DNA from: Ruegeria arenilitoris
GTDB lineage: Bacteria > Pseudomonadota > Alphaproteobacteria > Rhodobacterales > Rhodobacteraceae
NCBI RefSeq assembly: GCF_013031355.1
Contig: NZ_WPZO01000001.1
Span: forward strand, 310,001-374,000
Direction: 5' to 3'
Length of the DNA: 64,000 bases
The notes under the pieces were generated by a model that did no database searches, was not told where the DNA came from, and worked only from the letters and a program-made list of their open reading frames with translations. The position numbers and the translations under genes were made by a program. Within the stretch, counting starts at the first letter, position 1. Each line of letters starts with the position of its first letter. Of this stretch, positions 36,127-45,075 are shown piece after piece.

Positions 36127-37375
36127 GCAGTGGCCTTTGGATATCCCCGACAACCCCAAGTTGGCGCAGAACATCACCCATTTTGCACGGGCCTTGCGTA
36201 AGGCAGGGCTGCCGATTGGAACGGGGCGGGTGGTTGACGCGATCCGGGCCGTGCAGGCGGCCGGGTTCTCGGAAAAGCGGGATTTCTACTGGACACTGCA
36301 CGCCTGTTTCGTCAGCCGACCCGAGCACCGGACGGTGTTCGCGCAGGTCTTCCGCATGTATTGGCGCGACCCGCGTTACATGGAGCACATGATGGCCATG
36401 ATGCTGCCCGCCATTCGTGGCGTGCAGGAAGAACGCAAGGCCGACCCTGCCGAAAAGCGCGCGGCCGAGGCGTTGTTGGACGGCGTTGAACGCGATCTGC
36501 CCGATACGGTTGAGCAGGAAGAAGACACCGAACTGGAGATTGACGCCTCGCAAACCGCGTCCTCAGAGGAACGGCTGCGCAGCCTGGATTTCGAACAGAT
36601 GAGCACGGCCGAGATCACGCAGGCCAAACGTATGCTGGCGCGGTTGACGCTACCGGTAAAACCCATCGAGTCGCGGCGCGGACAGGCCAGCCATCTGGGC
36701 CATCGTATCGACCGTGCCCGCACCCTGCGCGCCGCAATGCGTCAGGGCGGAGAGCTGCGCAATATCGCGCGCCTGAAGCCCAAGCCGCGTTGGCCCAATC
36801 TCGTAGTGCTGTGCGATATCTCGGGATCGATGAGTCAGTACAGTCGGATCATCCTGCATTTCCTTCACTCGGTTTCGAACGCCAAAGGCGCTGGTTGGGC
36901 CAAGGTCCGTGCCTTCACCTTCGGCACGCGCCTGACCAACATCACCCGCCACCTGCAGCAGCGTGACGTGGATGCCGCTCTGGCCGCTGCCGGGGCCGAG
37001 GCGCAGGATTGGGAGGGCGGTACGCGGATCGGCGAATGCCTGCACGCCTTCAACCGCGACTGGTCCCGCAGGGTCATGGGGCAGGGGGCGGTGGTGCTAT
37101 TGATCTCGGACGGGTTGGACCGGGGCGACCCCGAGGCGTTGGGGAAAGAGATGGAGCGCCTCCACCTCTCTGCGCGCCGTCTGATATGGCTCAATCCGCT
37201 GCTACGCTGGGATGGGTTCGCGCCCAAAGCACAGGGCGTGGCGGCGATGCTGCCGCATGTGGACAGTTTTCGCGCGGGCCATTCGATTGCGTCTTTGGAG
37301 GATCTTGCCGCCGTTATCTCACAACCCGACGACGTAGGAGAGAAAGCGCGGCTGATGACCGCGCTTTCCGGTTGA
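36119..37375 (+). CDS. coxE: VWA-domain protein (CoxE-like)
   Basis: 418 aa from GTG 36119, which has GAGG 7-8 nt upstream and gives the start MAEQWPLDIPDNPKLAQN. The N-terminal half is helical. The C-terminal VWA domain shows an intact MIDAS metal site: DISGSMS, the Thr in GGTRIGE and the Asp in ISDGLDRG. CoxE pairs with the MoxR ATPase CoxD during maturation of molybdenum hydroxylases. The gene ends 3 bp from the convergent secreted-protein gene, with no terminator visible. Confidence 0.85.
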   Translation: MAEQWPLDIPDNPKLAQNITHFARALRKAGLPIGTGRVVDAIRAVQAAGFSEKRDFYWTLHACFVSRPEHRTVFAQVFRMYWRDPRYMEHMMAMMLPAIRGVQEERKADPAEKRAAEALLDGVERDLPDTVEQEEDTELEIDASQTASSEERLRSLDFEQMSTAEITQAKRMLARLTLPVKPIESRRGQASHLGHRIDRARTLRAAMRQGGELRNIARLKPKPRWPNLVVLCDISGSMSQYSRIILHFLHSVSNAKGAGWAKVRAFTFGTRLTNITRHLQQRDVDAALAAAGAEAQDWEGGTRIGECLHAFNRDWSRRVMGQGAVVLLISDGLDRGDPEALGKEMERLHLSARRLIWLNPLLRWDGFAPKAQGVAAMLPHVDSFRAGHSIASLEDLAAVISQPDDVGEKARLMTALSG

Positions 37376-37378
37376 GCG

Positions 37379-37879
37379 TTAGCCCAGTTGTTCTTCGTTG
37401 CACTTGCGCGCCATTTCCATGGCCTTGTAGGTGCCGGTCAGGTCGACGGTGAAGGCGAACTCTTTCTCGGGGAACACGACCATGACCTTCTGCTTGGCAA
37501 TGTCATCCGCGAACTGAGGGTCGTCGGAAAGGACATAACCGCCGGAATAGCCTTTGGTGATGTTGCCCTTCATGCCGGTGGCTTCGCCCAGATAGATGTT
37601 GTCGCCCAGCAGGATCGCCACAGCTTCTTTCTCGCCGCGTTTGATATCTGTCTTGGCTTTGGTGAACACGCCCACATAGCCGACGCTGCGGTCTTGCGTC
37701 AGCCCCATCTGAACCACGTTTTCAGCGCCATCGACAGCTTCGATCAGGCAGGACTTCTTGTCCTGATCGATGAAGACTTTCCATCCCTCGACCTCACCAT
37801 AGCGCAGGAAAGTATCCGCGCTGACTGCGGTCGATGCCAGCATCCCAATTGCCATTCCGAGTGTAAAAATGCGTTTCAA
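37379..37879 (-). CDS. Secreted/periplasmic protein of unknown function
   Basis: 166 aa beginning at TTG 37879, with AAGGGAG about 8 nt upstream. This start gives a good signal peptide (MKRIFTLGMAIGMLASTAVSA, cleavage before DTFLRY). The mature part has one conserved-looking Cys pair (KKSCLIEAV and ARKCNEE) that could form a disulfide. A weak resemblance to invasion-associated IalB proteins is possible but not convincing. Upstream in-frame ATGs would bury the signal peptide. Confidence 0.65.
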   Translation of the reverse strand: MKRIFTLGMAIGMLASTAVSADTFLRYGEVEGWKVFIDQDKKSCLIEAVDGAENVVQMGLTQDRSVGYVGVFTKAKTDIKRGEKEAVAILLGDNIYLGEATGMKGNITKGYSGGYVLSDDPQFADDIAKQKVMVVFPEKEFAFTVDLTGTYKAMEMARKCNEEQLG

Positions 37880-38113
37880 CTCTCTGTCTCCCTTGTGAAA
37901 AATCAATATGCGCATACTGGAATGCACCAGTCGCGCGTGTAGGCTAGAATCACGCCCGTTGACAATCAATCCTTTGCGTAAACCGTGGAAATCCGGGCTT
38001 CTTTGCGCCGAAGGCTGGTTTATTTGGGTCTGTACAACACCCTCTGGGGCATGGGTTCCTTTTCATCCCGTCAAACCTGCCTATGTTGGGGCTGAACACT
38101 CCGGGAGGGTGCA

Positions 38114-39082
38114 ATGGACAGATTCGACAACAGCCCCGAAACGGCCCTGCGCTGGTATCGCGACGGAAGACCTGTTGCATTGGCTACGGTGGTCGAGACC
38201 TGGGGCAGCGCGCCGAGGCGTGTGGGCGCTCAGCTGGTCATCGGTGGCGACGGTCGTATCGAAGGTTCGGTCTCGGGCGGATGTGTCGAAGGCGCGGTTG
38301 TGGTTGAGGCGCTGGAGGCAATCGACGAAGGCGAGGCGCGGCTGTTGGAGTTCGGTGTCAGTGATGAGGACGCTTTTGCCGTGGGACTAGCCTGTGGCGG
38401 CACCATTCGTGTGTTGGTCGAACCAGTGGGCAAAGTGTTGCCCGAGCCGATGTTGCTTGAACTGGTCGAGGCTCGGGCTCGGCGTGAACCGATTGCCTAT
38501 GAGGTGAATATTGAGACCGGCCACCGCGCCCTTCGGCGCAACGCCTATGCGGACCGCTTGCGCATGGATCGGTCGGGATTCGAAGAAGACGGCCAGACCT
38601 TCGTGGCGGTGCATAATCCTCCGCTGCGGCTGATCGTTGTTGGTGCCGTTCATATCGCGCAGGCCTTGGTGCCGATGGCGCGGATCGCCGGGTATGACCC
38701 TGCTATCATCGACCCGCGCGATGCCTTTGCCTCGAGCGCACGTTTTCCCGGTGAGACGATCCTGACCGACTGGCCGGACGAGGCCGTTGCCAAGCTGGGG
38801 ATGGATGCGCGGACGGCTGTGGTGCTGTTGACCCATGACCCCAAGCTGGACGACCCGGCGCTGCAATCCGCGCTTAAGGCTGGGGTTTTCTATATCGGCG
38901 CTCTGGGTTCGACCCGGACCCATGCCAAACGCGTGGCACGGATGAAAGAAGCTGGTTTCTCCGACACTCAGATTGCGCGTATTCACGGGCCGATTGGTCT
39001 GGATATTGGTGCTGCGGACCCATCGGAAATCGCAGTGTCCATTCTGGCGCAAATGACAGCCGTATTGCGGGGCAAAGCGTGA
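38114..39082 (+). CDS. XdhC/CoxI family Mo-cofactor maturation protein
   Basis: 322 aa. The N-terminal XdhC-CoxI domain is TWGSAPRRVGAQLVIGGDG, GSVSGGCVEGAVVVEAL and GLACGGTIRVLVE. The C-terminal Rossmann domain is LIVVGAVHIAQALVPMA and VLLTHDPKLDDPALQSAL. XdhC proteins bind molybdenum cofactor and load or sulfurate it into xanthine-dehydrogenase-type enzymes. Its end overlaps the next gene by GTGA. It serves the coxSLM products downstream (inference from layout). Confidence 0.9.
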   Translation: MDRFDNSPETALRWYRDGRPVALATVVETWGSAPRRVGAQLVIGGDGRIEGSVSGGCVEGAVVVEALEAIDEGEARLLEFGVSDEDAFAVGLACGGTIRVLVEPVGKVLPEPMLLELVEARARREPIAYEVNIETGHRALRRNAYADRLRMDRSGFEEDGQTFVAVHNPPLRLIVVGAVHIAQALVPMARIAGYDPAIIDPRDAFASSARFPGETILTDWPDEAVAKLGMDARTAVVLLTHDPKLDDPALQSALKAGVFYIGALGSTRTHAKRVARMKEAGFSDTQIARIHGPIGLDIGAADPSEIAVSILAQMTAVLRGKA

Positions 39083-40080
39083 AGTTCGGCCCCGTTCCCG
39101 TTGATCAGGCCGCCGGCGCGATCCTAGCCCATTCCGTAAAGGCCGGAGAGACAAAGCTGCGCAAGGGCCTCTTGTTGACAGCCGAGCATCAGGAGGCATT
39201 GGCCGCGGCCGGGCATAGTTCGGTTACGGTCGCTCGGCTGGAGCCGGGAGATTGTCATGAAGACAAAGCGGCCGGGATGTTGGCAGACGCTCTGGTGCCT
39301 GATCCCAAGGCAGCCGCATTGCGGGTGACGCAACCTTTCACCGGTCGGGTGAACCTGTTGGCGGATGGGCCGGGGGTTGCCGTGCTGGATGTCGCGGCAC
39401 TTGAGGCGTTCAATCAGGTCAACCCGATGATCACCGTGGCCACCGTGCCGCAATATCAGCAGATGAGCGCAGGCGGCATGGTCGCGACGATCAAGGTGAT
39501 TTCCTACGCCGTGCCGGGGGGCGACGTTCTTGTTGCGTCGCGTTTGGCACAGGGCGCGATCCGTCTGGCCACGCCTGTCTACCGAAACGCCGGGCTGGTT
39601 GTGACTGACATTCCCGGTGGGCCGCCGAACGAAAAAGGCATCGCCGCGATTCAGGGCCGGGTAGAGGCTTTGGGATTGGAGCTAGCCGATGTGCGCGTTG
39701 TCCCGCACAAGACCGAGGCCCTTGCAACCGCCATCGGGGAAACGCTGGGCGATGTTTTGATGATCCTGACCGGTTCGGCCACCTCGGATGTGTCTGACGT
39801 AGCCCCCGAAGCGGTACGTGCAGCAGGCGGACAAGTGGACCGCTTCGGGATGCCGGTCGATCCGGGGAACCTGCTGTTTCTTGGGGCGCAAGGTGAACGC
39901 CCGGTGATCGGGTTGCCGGGATGCGCGCGGTCTCCGGCGTTGAACGGCGCGGATTGGGTCCTGTCGCGCGTTGCCTGCGGGATCGCGACGACCGGCGCGG
40001 ATATTGCGGCGATGGGGGTCGGCGGACTGCTCAAGGAAATCCCGACGCGACCGCAGCCAAGGGCTGGGCGCAAGGGATAA
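39079..40080 (+). CDS. Molybdopterin-binding domain protein
   Basis: 333 aa from GTG 39079. The C-terminal part has the MoaB/Mog/MoeA-type molybdopterin-binding fold, with LMILTGSATSDVSDVAPEAV in place of the usual GGTS-D-D loop. The N-terminal half (FGPVPVDQAAGAILAHSV) is like MoeA-related proteins found beside XdhC and CoxL genes. A role in cytosine- or other nucleotide-modified molybdenum cofactor handling is likely but not proven. It is translationally coupled to the XdhC gene, and a 151-bp gap with its own promoter space precedes coxS. Confidence 0.82.
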   Translation: MKFGPVPVDQAAGAILAHSVKAGETKLRKGLLLTAEHQEALAAAGHSSVTVARLEPGDCHEDKAAGMLADALVPDPKAAALRVTQPFTGRVNLLADGPGVAVLDVAALEAFNQVNPMITVATVPQYQQMSAGGMVATIKVISYAVPGGDVLVASRLAQGAIRLATPVYRNAGLVVTDIPGGPPNEKGIAAIQGRVEALGLELADVRVVPHKTEALATAIGETLGDVLMILTGSATSDVSDVAPEAVRAAGGQVDRFGMPVDPGNLLFLGAQGERPVIGLPGCARSPALNGADWVLSRVACGIATTGADIAAMGVGGLLKEIPTRPQPRAGRKG

Positions 40081-40231
40081 CACGGCGGTTATTTGCCTTT
40101 CCGGTTCAACGAAATAGATGTTGGCGATTGACCAAGTGACTGACCAAAACACTCGCTAAATATTTTTGTTCTCAAACAAATTTTCCCGTGTTTAACTCTG
40201 CGCAGGGAGAGTTTCATTTTGGGAGGAACAT

Positions 40232-40717
40232 ATGACACAGGTCTCAATGACCGTGAACGGAAAATCCGTGAGCGGTGATGTCGAGGGCCGGACGCTGCTG
40301 TCCAGCTTTCTGCGTGATCACCTGTCGCTGACCGGAACCCATGTGGGCTGCGATACCGCGCAATGCGGTGCGTGTGTGGTTCATGTGAATGGCGAGGCGG
40401 TCAAATCCTGCAACATGCTGGCGCTTGAGGCTGATGGGGCCGAGGTCGGCACGATCGAAGGTCAGGCGAACGCCGATGGCTCGTTGAACGTCATCCAGCA
40501 GGCCTTTCAGGATCATCACGGTCTGCAATGCGGTTTCTGCACGCCGGGCATGGTGATGAGTGCTGCGGCCCTGCTGAAAGACAACCCACGTCCGACCGAG
40601 GCCGAGATCCGAAAGTACCTGGAAGGCAACCTGTGTCGGTGCACCGGCTATCACAACATCGTCAAGGCGATCATGGCCGCATCCGGCCAGGACGTGAGTA
40701 GCATCGCTGCCGAATGA
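40232..40717 (+). CDS. coxS: Form II CODH-type small subunit, [2Fe-2S] protein
   Basis: 161 aa. The N-terminal plant-type ferredoxin domain has cysteines in [12 protein letters not shown] and KSCN. The C-terminal helical [2Fe-2S] domain has QCGFCTPGM and [12 protein letters not shown]. It passes electrons from the Mo site of CoxL to the FAD of CoxM. A strong GGGAGGAACAT ribosome site precedes ATG 40232. First gene of the S-L-M order, which is the arrangement of form II enzymes (form I is M-S-L). Confidence 0.92.
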   Translation: MTQVSMTVNGKSVSGDVEGRTLLSSFLRDHLSLTGTHVGCDTAQCGACVVHVNGEAVKSCNMLALEADGAEVGTIEGQANADGSLNVIQQAFQDHHGLQCGFCTPGMVMSAAALLKDNPRPTEAEIRKYLEGNLCRCTGYHNIVKAIMAASGQDVSSIAAE

Positions 40718-40797
40718 TGCCACTGCGGGCGCAAGAGGAGACGCCCGTGGGATGACAAAGGGTGCATCAGCATCCGTTTATGGGAGGAGAACAAGCA

Positions 40798-43158
40798 ATG
40801 CCCAAAGACAGTGGCATCGGAGCCAGTTCCAAGCGGCGCGAGGACGTACGCTTTCTGACCGGAGCGGGCAATTACACCGACGACATCAACGTACATGGTC
40901 AAGCCTATGTGCATTTTCTGCGATCCGACATCGCGCATGGCCGGATCAAATCCGTGGACACTTCGGCGGCTGAAGGCATGCCTGGTGTGGTGAAAGTGTT
41001 CACCGGTAAAGATTTTGAAGGCGTGGGCGGGATGCCCTGCGGCTGGGAGGTGACCGACAAGCATGGCGCGCCGATGCAGGAACCGCCGCACCCCATTCTG
41101 GCGCAAGGCAAGGTCCGCCATGTGGGCGATCCCATCGCGGCCGTTGTGGCCGACAGCCTTGAGCAGGCCCGTGACGCGGCTGAGGCAATCGATGTGGATA
41201 TCGAAGAACTGCCCGCCGTGATCGACATGAAGGCCGCCGCGCAGGATGGTGCCACGCTGGTCCATGACGATCTGAAGAACAACATCTGCTATGACTGGCA
41301 ACTGGGCGAGACCGACGATGCCAAGGTCGATGAGGTCTTTGCCAATGCGGCCCATGTGACCACTCTGGACTTGGTGAACAACCGTCTGGTTGCCAACCCG
41401 ATGGAGCCGCGTGTGGCCGTGGGTGAGTACAAGCGTGGTACGGATGAGTACACACTCTACACAACCTCGCAGAACCCGCATGTGATCCGTCTACTGATGT
41501 GTGCCTTTGTTCTGGGGCTGCCGGAACATAAAGTGCGCGTCGTGGCCCCGGATGTGGGCGGCGGTTTTGGCACCAAGATTTTCCACTATGCGGAAGAGGC
41601 GTTCTGCACCTTTGCCGCCAAGGCCTGCGGTCGCCCCGTAAAGTGGACCTCCAGCCGGTCCGAGGCGTTCATGTCGGATGCTCATGGCCGCGACCATGTC
41701 AGCAAGATCGAACTGGCGTTGGATGCCGACAATAACTTTATCGGCTTGCGCACCAACACATATGCCAATCTGGGCGCTTATCTGTCGACCTTCTCCAGCT
41801 CGGTTCCGACCTGGCTGCACGGGACACTGATGGCGGGCAATTACAAGACGCCGGTCATTCAGGTGAACGTAAAGGCGATGTTCACCAATACGGTGCCAGT
41901 GGACGCATATCGCGGCGCGGGTCGCCCCGAGGCGACCTTCCAGCTGGAGCGTGTCGTGGACAAGGCTGCGCGCGAACTGGGCGTCGACCCGATTGCGCTG
42001 CGCCGTCAGAACTTCATCACCCAATTCCCCTATGACACGCCGGTCGCGCTGACCTATGACACCGGGGACTATAACGGGACGATGGACAAGCTTGAGGCCG
42101 CCGCCGATCTGGCTGGCTTTGCCGCGCGTCGCGCGGAAAGCGAGGCCAACGGCAAGCTGCGTGGTCTGGGCGTCAACTGCTATATCGAGGCTTGCGGCAT
42201 CGCGCCTTCGAACATCGTCGGTATGCTGGGGGCCCGGGCGGGTCTCTATGATGCCGCGACTGTTCGGGTGAACGCCACCGGCTCGATCAGCGTCATGGTC
42301 GGTGCGCACAGCCACGGGCAGGGGCATGAGACCGCCTTCCCGCAGGTTGTGGCCGATATGATCGGCATCGACGAGTCGATGGTCGAGATCGTGCATGGGG
42401 ATACGTCCAAGATCCCGTTCGGCATGGGCACCTATGGTTCTCGCTCGCTGGCGGTTTGTGGCTCGGCCATGGTCAAAGCAACCGAGAAGGTGATCGAGAA
42501 AGCCAAGCGGATCGCGGCCCACCTGCTGGAAGCGTCCGAGGCGGATATTGAGCTGAAGGATGGTCAGTTCAGCGTCGCAGGCACCGACAAGTCGGTGGCC
42601 TGGGGCGATGTGACCCTGACGGCCTATGTGCCGCACAACTACCCGCTGGAAGTTGAACCCGGGCTGGAGGAAACCGCGTTTTACGATCCGGCCAACTTCA
42701 CCTTCCCGGCCGGCGCTTATGCCTGTGAGGTCGAGGTCGACCCGGAAACAGGACGGGTGACCATCGAGGCCTTCACCGCCGCCGACGATTTCGGAAACAT
42801 CGTCAACCCGATGATCGTGGATGGTCAAGTCCATGGCGGCATCGGTCAGGGCATCGGCCAAGCGCTGCTTGAAAACTGCGCCTATGACGAGAACGGCCAG
42901 CTGCTGAGTGCCTCCTACATGGACTATGCCATTCCGCGGGCCGATGACGTGCCGTTCTATGGTGTCGATCATTCCAGCCAGACGCCCTGCACCCACAATC
43001 CGTTGGGCGTGAAGGGCTGTGGCGAGGCCGGGGCCATCGGCTCACCGCCTGCAGTGGTCAACGCGGTTCTGGATGCGTTGAACTCGGGCGGTAAGGCTGT
43101 CGATCACATCGATATGCCGGTAAGCCCGTCGCGCGTCTGGGCGGCGATGAATAGCTGA
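40798..43158 (+). CDS. coxL: Form II CODH-type large subunit, Mo-binding
   Basis: 786 aa from ATG 40798, preceded by GGGAGGAG. It has molybdopterin-binding motifs GGGFGTKIF and GAHSHGQGHETAFPQ, and the catalytic-Glu motif GVKGCGEAGAIGSPPA. The active-site loop is AYRGAGR at residues 370-376. That sequence defines form II (BMS) proteins; true form I CO dehydrogenases have AYxCSFR with the Cu-bound Cys. Work on roseobacters found that strains with only form II do not oxidise CO, so the physiological substrate may be another aldehyde or heterocycle. Confidence 0.92.
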   Translation: MPKDSGIGASSKRREDVRFLTGAGNYTDDINVHGQAYVHFLRSDIAHGRIKSVDTSAAEGMPGVVKVFTGKDFEGVGGMPCGWEVTDKHGAPMQEPPHPILAQGKVRHVGDPIAAVVADSLEQARDAAEAIDVDIEELPAVIDMKAAAQDGATLVHDDLKNNICYDWQLGETDDAKVDEVFANAAHVTTLDLVNNRLVANPMEPRVAVGEYKRGTDEYTLYTTSQNPHVIRLLMCAFVLGLPEHKVRVVAPDVGGGFGTKIFHYAEEAFCTFAAKACGRPVKWTSSRSEAFMSDAHGRDHVSKIELALDADNNFIGLRTNTYANLGAYLSTFSSSVPTWLHGTLMAGNYKTPVIQVNVKAMFTNTVPVDAYRGAGRPEATFQLERVVDKAARELGVDPIALRRQNFITQFPYDTPVALTYDTGDYNGTMDKLEAAADLAGFAARRAESEANGKLRGLGVNCYIEACGIAPSNIVGMLGARAGLYDAATVRVNATGSISVMVGAHSHGQGHETAFPQVVADMIGIDESMVEIVHGDTSKIPFGMGTYGSRSLAVCGSAMVKATEKVIEKAKRIAAHLLEASEADIELKDGQFSVAGTDKSVAWGDVTLTAYVPHNYPLEVEPGLEETAFYDPANFTFPAGAYACEVEVDPETGRVTIEAFTAADDFGNIVNPMIVDGQVHGGIGQGIGQALLENCAYDENGQLLSASYMDYAIPRADDVPFYGVDHSSQTPCTHNPLGVKGCGEAGAIGSPPAVVNAVLDALNSGGKAVDHIDMPVSPSRVWAAMNS

Positions 43159-43165
43159 ATGGAGA

Positions 43166-43220
43166 GGGCGGTCCGGGGGGCAGCCCCCCGGACCCCCGAG
43201 ATATTTATAGCCAGATGAAG
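43166..43220. repeat. REP-like palindromic element between coxL and coxM
   Basis: An 11-bp perfect G/C stem (43170-43180 with 43184-43194) around a CAG loop is followed by GAGATATTTATAGCCAGATG. I recognise stem plus tail as a dispersed intergenic repeat common in Rhodobacteraceae. No other copy was noticed in this window. It lies between two co-transcribed genes, where it could change relative mRNA stability. Confidence 0.65.
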
Positions 43221-43253
43221 GGCAGATCCGCGCCTTTCGGAAAGGAAGACGAA

Positions 43254-44045
43254 ATGTACAGTTTCGAGTTTGAAAAACCCTCGACCATTGCCGACGCGGT
43301 TGCCGCGTTGGGGGCCGAGGATGCGCAGGCGTTGGGGGGCGGTCAGACGTTGATCCCGACGCTGAAGCAGCGGTTGGCGGCACCGTCCAAGCTGGTGTCA
43401 GTAAGCGGGATTGCCGAGATGAAGGGGGTCTGCGTCGAAGATGATGGCTCGGTGGCCGTTGGTGGGGCGACAACCCACGCCACGGTCGCGTCTGAGGCTT
43501 TGGGTAGCTATCCGGCCCTTGCGGCGCTGGCAGGTCAGATTGGTGATCCGGCGGTGCGCAATCGCGGCACCATTGGTGGGTCGATTGCCAATAACGATCC
43601 AGCGGCCTGTTACCCGGCCGCTGTATTGGGATCGGGTGCGACCATCGTCACCAATGCACGGCAGATCGCGGCAGACGACTTCTTTGAGGGGATGTTCTCG
43701 ACCACTTTGGACGAGGGTGAGCTCGTCACCTCGGTCCGCTTCCCGGTGCCGGAGGCGGCGAGTTACCAGAAGTTCCTGCAACCGGCCTCGCGGTTTGCTT
43801 TGGTAGGCGTCTACGTGGCGCGTTTTGCCGATGGTGTGCGTGTCGCCGTCACCGGTGCAAGCGAAGACGGTGTGTTCCGTTGGTCCGAGGCCGAGGAGGC
43901 GCTGAACAAAGAGTTCCGTGCAGATGCGTTGATGGATCTGCGTATCAATCCGGCCAACATGATCGCCGATCTGCATGGCAGCAAGGAATACCGTGCGCAT
44001 CTGGTCAGCGTCATGACCAAACGGGCTGTCGAAGCCTGTATGTAA
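43254..44045 (+). CDS. coxM: Form II CODH-type medium subunit, FAD-binding
   Basis: 263 aa from ATG 43254, with AAAGGAAG about 6 nt upstream. The FAD-binding signatures are LGGGQTLIPTLKQRL (residues about 28-42) and RNRGTIGGSIANNDPAACYP. The C-terminal CO_deh_flav_C domain is present. An open frame to 43215 exists only because the repeat tail contains an ATG. A rho-independent terminator follows. Confidence 0.92.
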   Translation: MYSFEFEKPSTIADAVAALGAEDAQALGGGQTLIPTLKQRLAAPSKLVSVSGIAEMKGVCVEDDGSVAVGGATTHATVASEALGSYPALAALAGQIGDPAVRNRGTIGGSIANNDPAACYPAAVLGSGATIVTNARQIAADDFFEGMFSTTLDEGELVTSVRFPVPEAASYQKFLQPASRFALVGVYVARFADGVRVAVTGASEDGVFRWSEAEEALNKEFRADALMDLRINPANMIADLHGSKEYRAHLVSVMTKRAVEACM

Positions 44046-44062
44046 GACAAAGAGCCTAAGCA

Positions 44063-44090
44063 AAGCCCCGGTCGAATACCGGGGCTTTTT
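44063..44090 (+). terminator. Terminator of coxSLM
   Basis: AAGCCCCGGT (44063-44072) pairs with ACCGGGGCTT (44078-44087) around a 5-nt loop and is followed by a T-run. Confidence 0.9.
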
Positions 44091-44988
44091 ACGTTCGGCG
44101 CAGTTTCGGCGGTTTTGAAGGTTGCCAATAGGCCCCGGTATCCTCGCGCGCTTTTTGGTAGGCATCGATCCGCTGCCGGGCCGCGTCGCCTCCGGCATCG
44201 AAAAGGTGGCCCAGCAGACATTCCAGAACAGCCATTGCTCCGGTGTAGCAGGAGAACGGATACAAGGCGCGGGTGCTGACGGTGAAGGCAATGTCGGGCT
44301 CGACCCCGGGGGCGATCACGTCGCTGTCCGAGATCAGGATCAGGCGCAAACCTTGTTGTTTTGCGAACCGCATCGATTGGATTGTGTCTGCGGAATAGGG
44401 GTGGACGGTGATGGCGACCAGGCAATCGTTTTGGTCGGCGTCCAGCAGATCATCCGCGGCCGAGCCGATATGGCGTGGCACAAGTTGGATGCCTGGGTGC
44501 GCCATGCGGCCCGTATAGGAAAAGTAATAGGCCAGCGCGTAGCTTGCGCGTGTCGCTGTGACGAAACACCGGCGGGATGTCGTGATGTGCCGGACGGCCT
44601 CGCGCGTCTTTTCGGCCTCCATCAGACGCAAGGATCGGGCGACAACGTTTTGTTCGTTCTGGGCCAGTTTGGCCTGGGCGTTGCTGAAGGCGTCCTCGGT
44701 TTGCAGGGTGGTCAGCCAGTCCTGCCCCAATTCGCCTTCCCGATCCGTGACCAAGGCGTTGCGGAAAGGGGTGCGGAAAGCTTCGAAACTGTCAAAACCC
44801 ATGCGATGCGCCAAGCGGACCAGAACATTCGAACTGACGCCGATTCTGGTCGCCGTAGTTCGGATCGGGTCCAGCCCGAAATCTCCAGGATGGTCGATTA
44901 CGTACTTGGCGGCCGCTTGCAAGGCCGAAGGCATTCGTTCGATTTCTTGACGCAGGCGGTCGGTGATCTGGTTTGGTGTGTTTTTCAT
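44089..44988 (-). CDS. RpiR/MurR family transcriptional regulator
   Basis: 299 aa. The N-terminal HTH_6 domain is QAAAKYVIDHPGDFG and ATRIGVSSNVLVRLAHRMGF. The C-terminal SIS domain (about 125-265) normally binds a phosphosugar or similar ligand. Divergent from the BKACE and aminotransferase genes, with an 87-bp AT-rich intergenic space holding an inverted repeat, so it probably controls both itself and that operon. Confidence 0.88.
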   Translation of the reverse strand: MKNTPNQITDRLRQEIERMPSALQAAAKYVIDHPGDFGLDPIRTTATRIGVSSNVLVRLAHRMGFDSFEAFRTPFRNALVTDREGELGQDWLTTLQTEDAFSNAQAKLAQNEQNVVARSLRLMEAEKTREAVRHITTSRRCFVTATRASYALAYYFSYTGRMAHPGIQLVPRHIGSAADDLLDADQNDCLVAITVHPYSADTIQSMRFAKQQGLRLILISDSDVIAPGVEPDIAFTVSTRALYPFSCYTGAMAVLECLLGHLFDAGGDAARQRIDAYQKAREDTGAYWQPSKPPKLRRT

Positions 44989-45005
44989 CGGAAAAGAAAA
45001 ACAAA

Positions 45006-45021
45006 TGTTATGAAATTAACA
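45006..45021. promoter_or_regulatory. Candidate operator for the RpiR regulator
   Basis: TGTTA-6 nt-TAACA is a perfect 5+5 inverted repeat in the AT-rich region between the divergent rpiR-type gene and the BKACE gene. The assignment as its operator is inference from position. Confidence 0.4.
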
Positions 45022-45075
45022 AGTAAAAAACGAAACGCGCTGGACTAGATGGCAAATGTCACCCGAGGTATGTGC

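Noticed and set aside
43215..43253. Extended coxM start inside the intergenic repeat
   Set aside because: The ATG belongs to the repeat tail; ATG 43254 has its own ribosome site and fits the family N-terminus.
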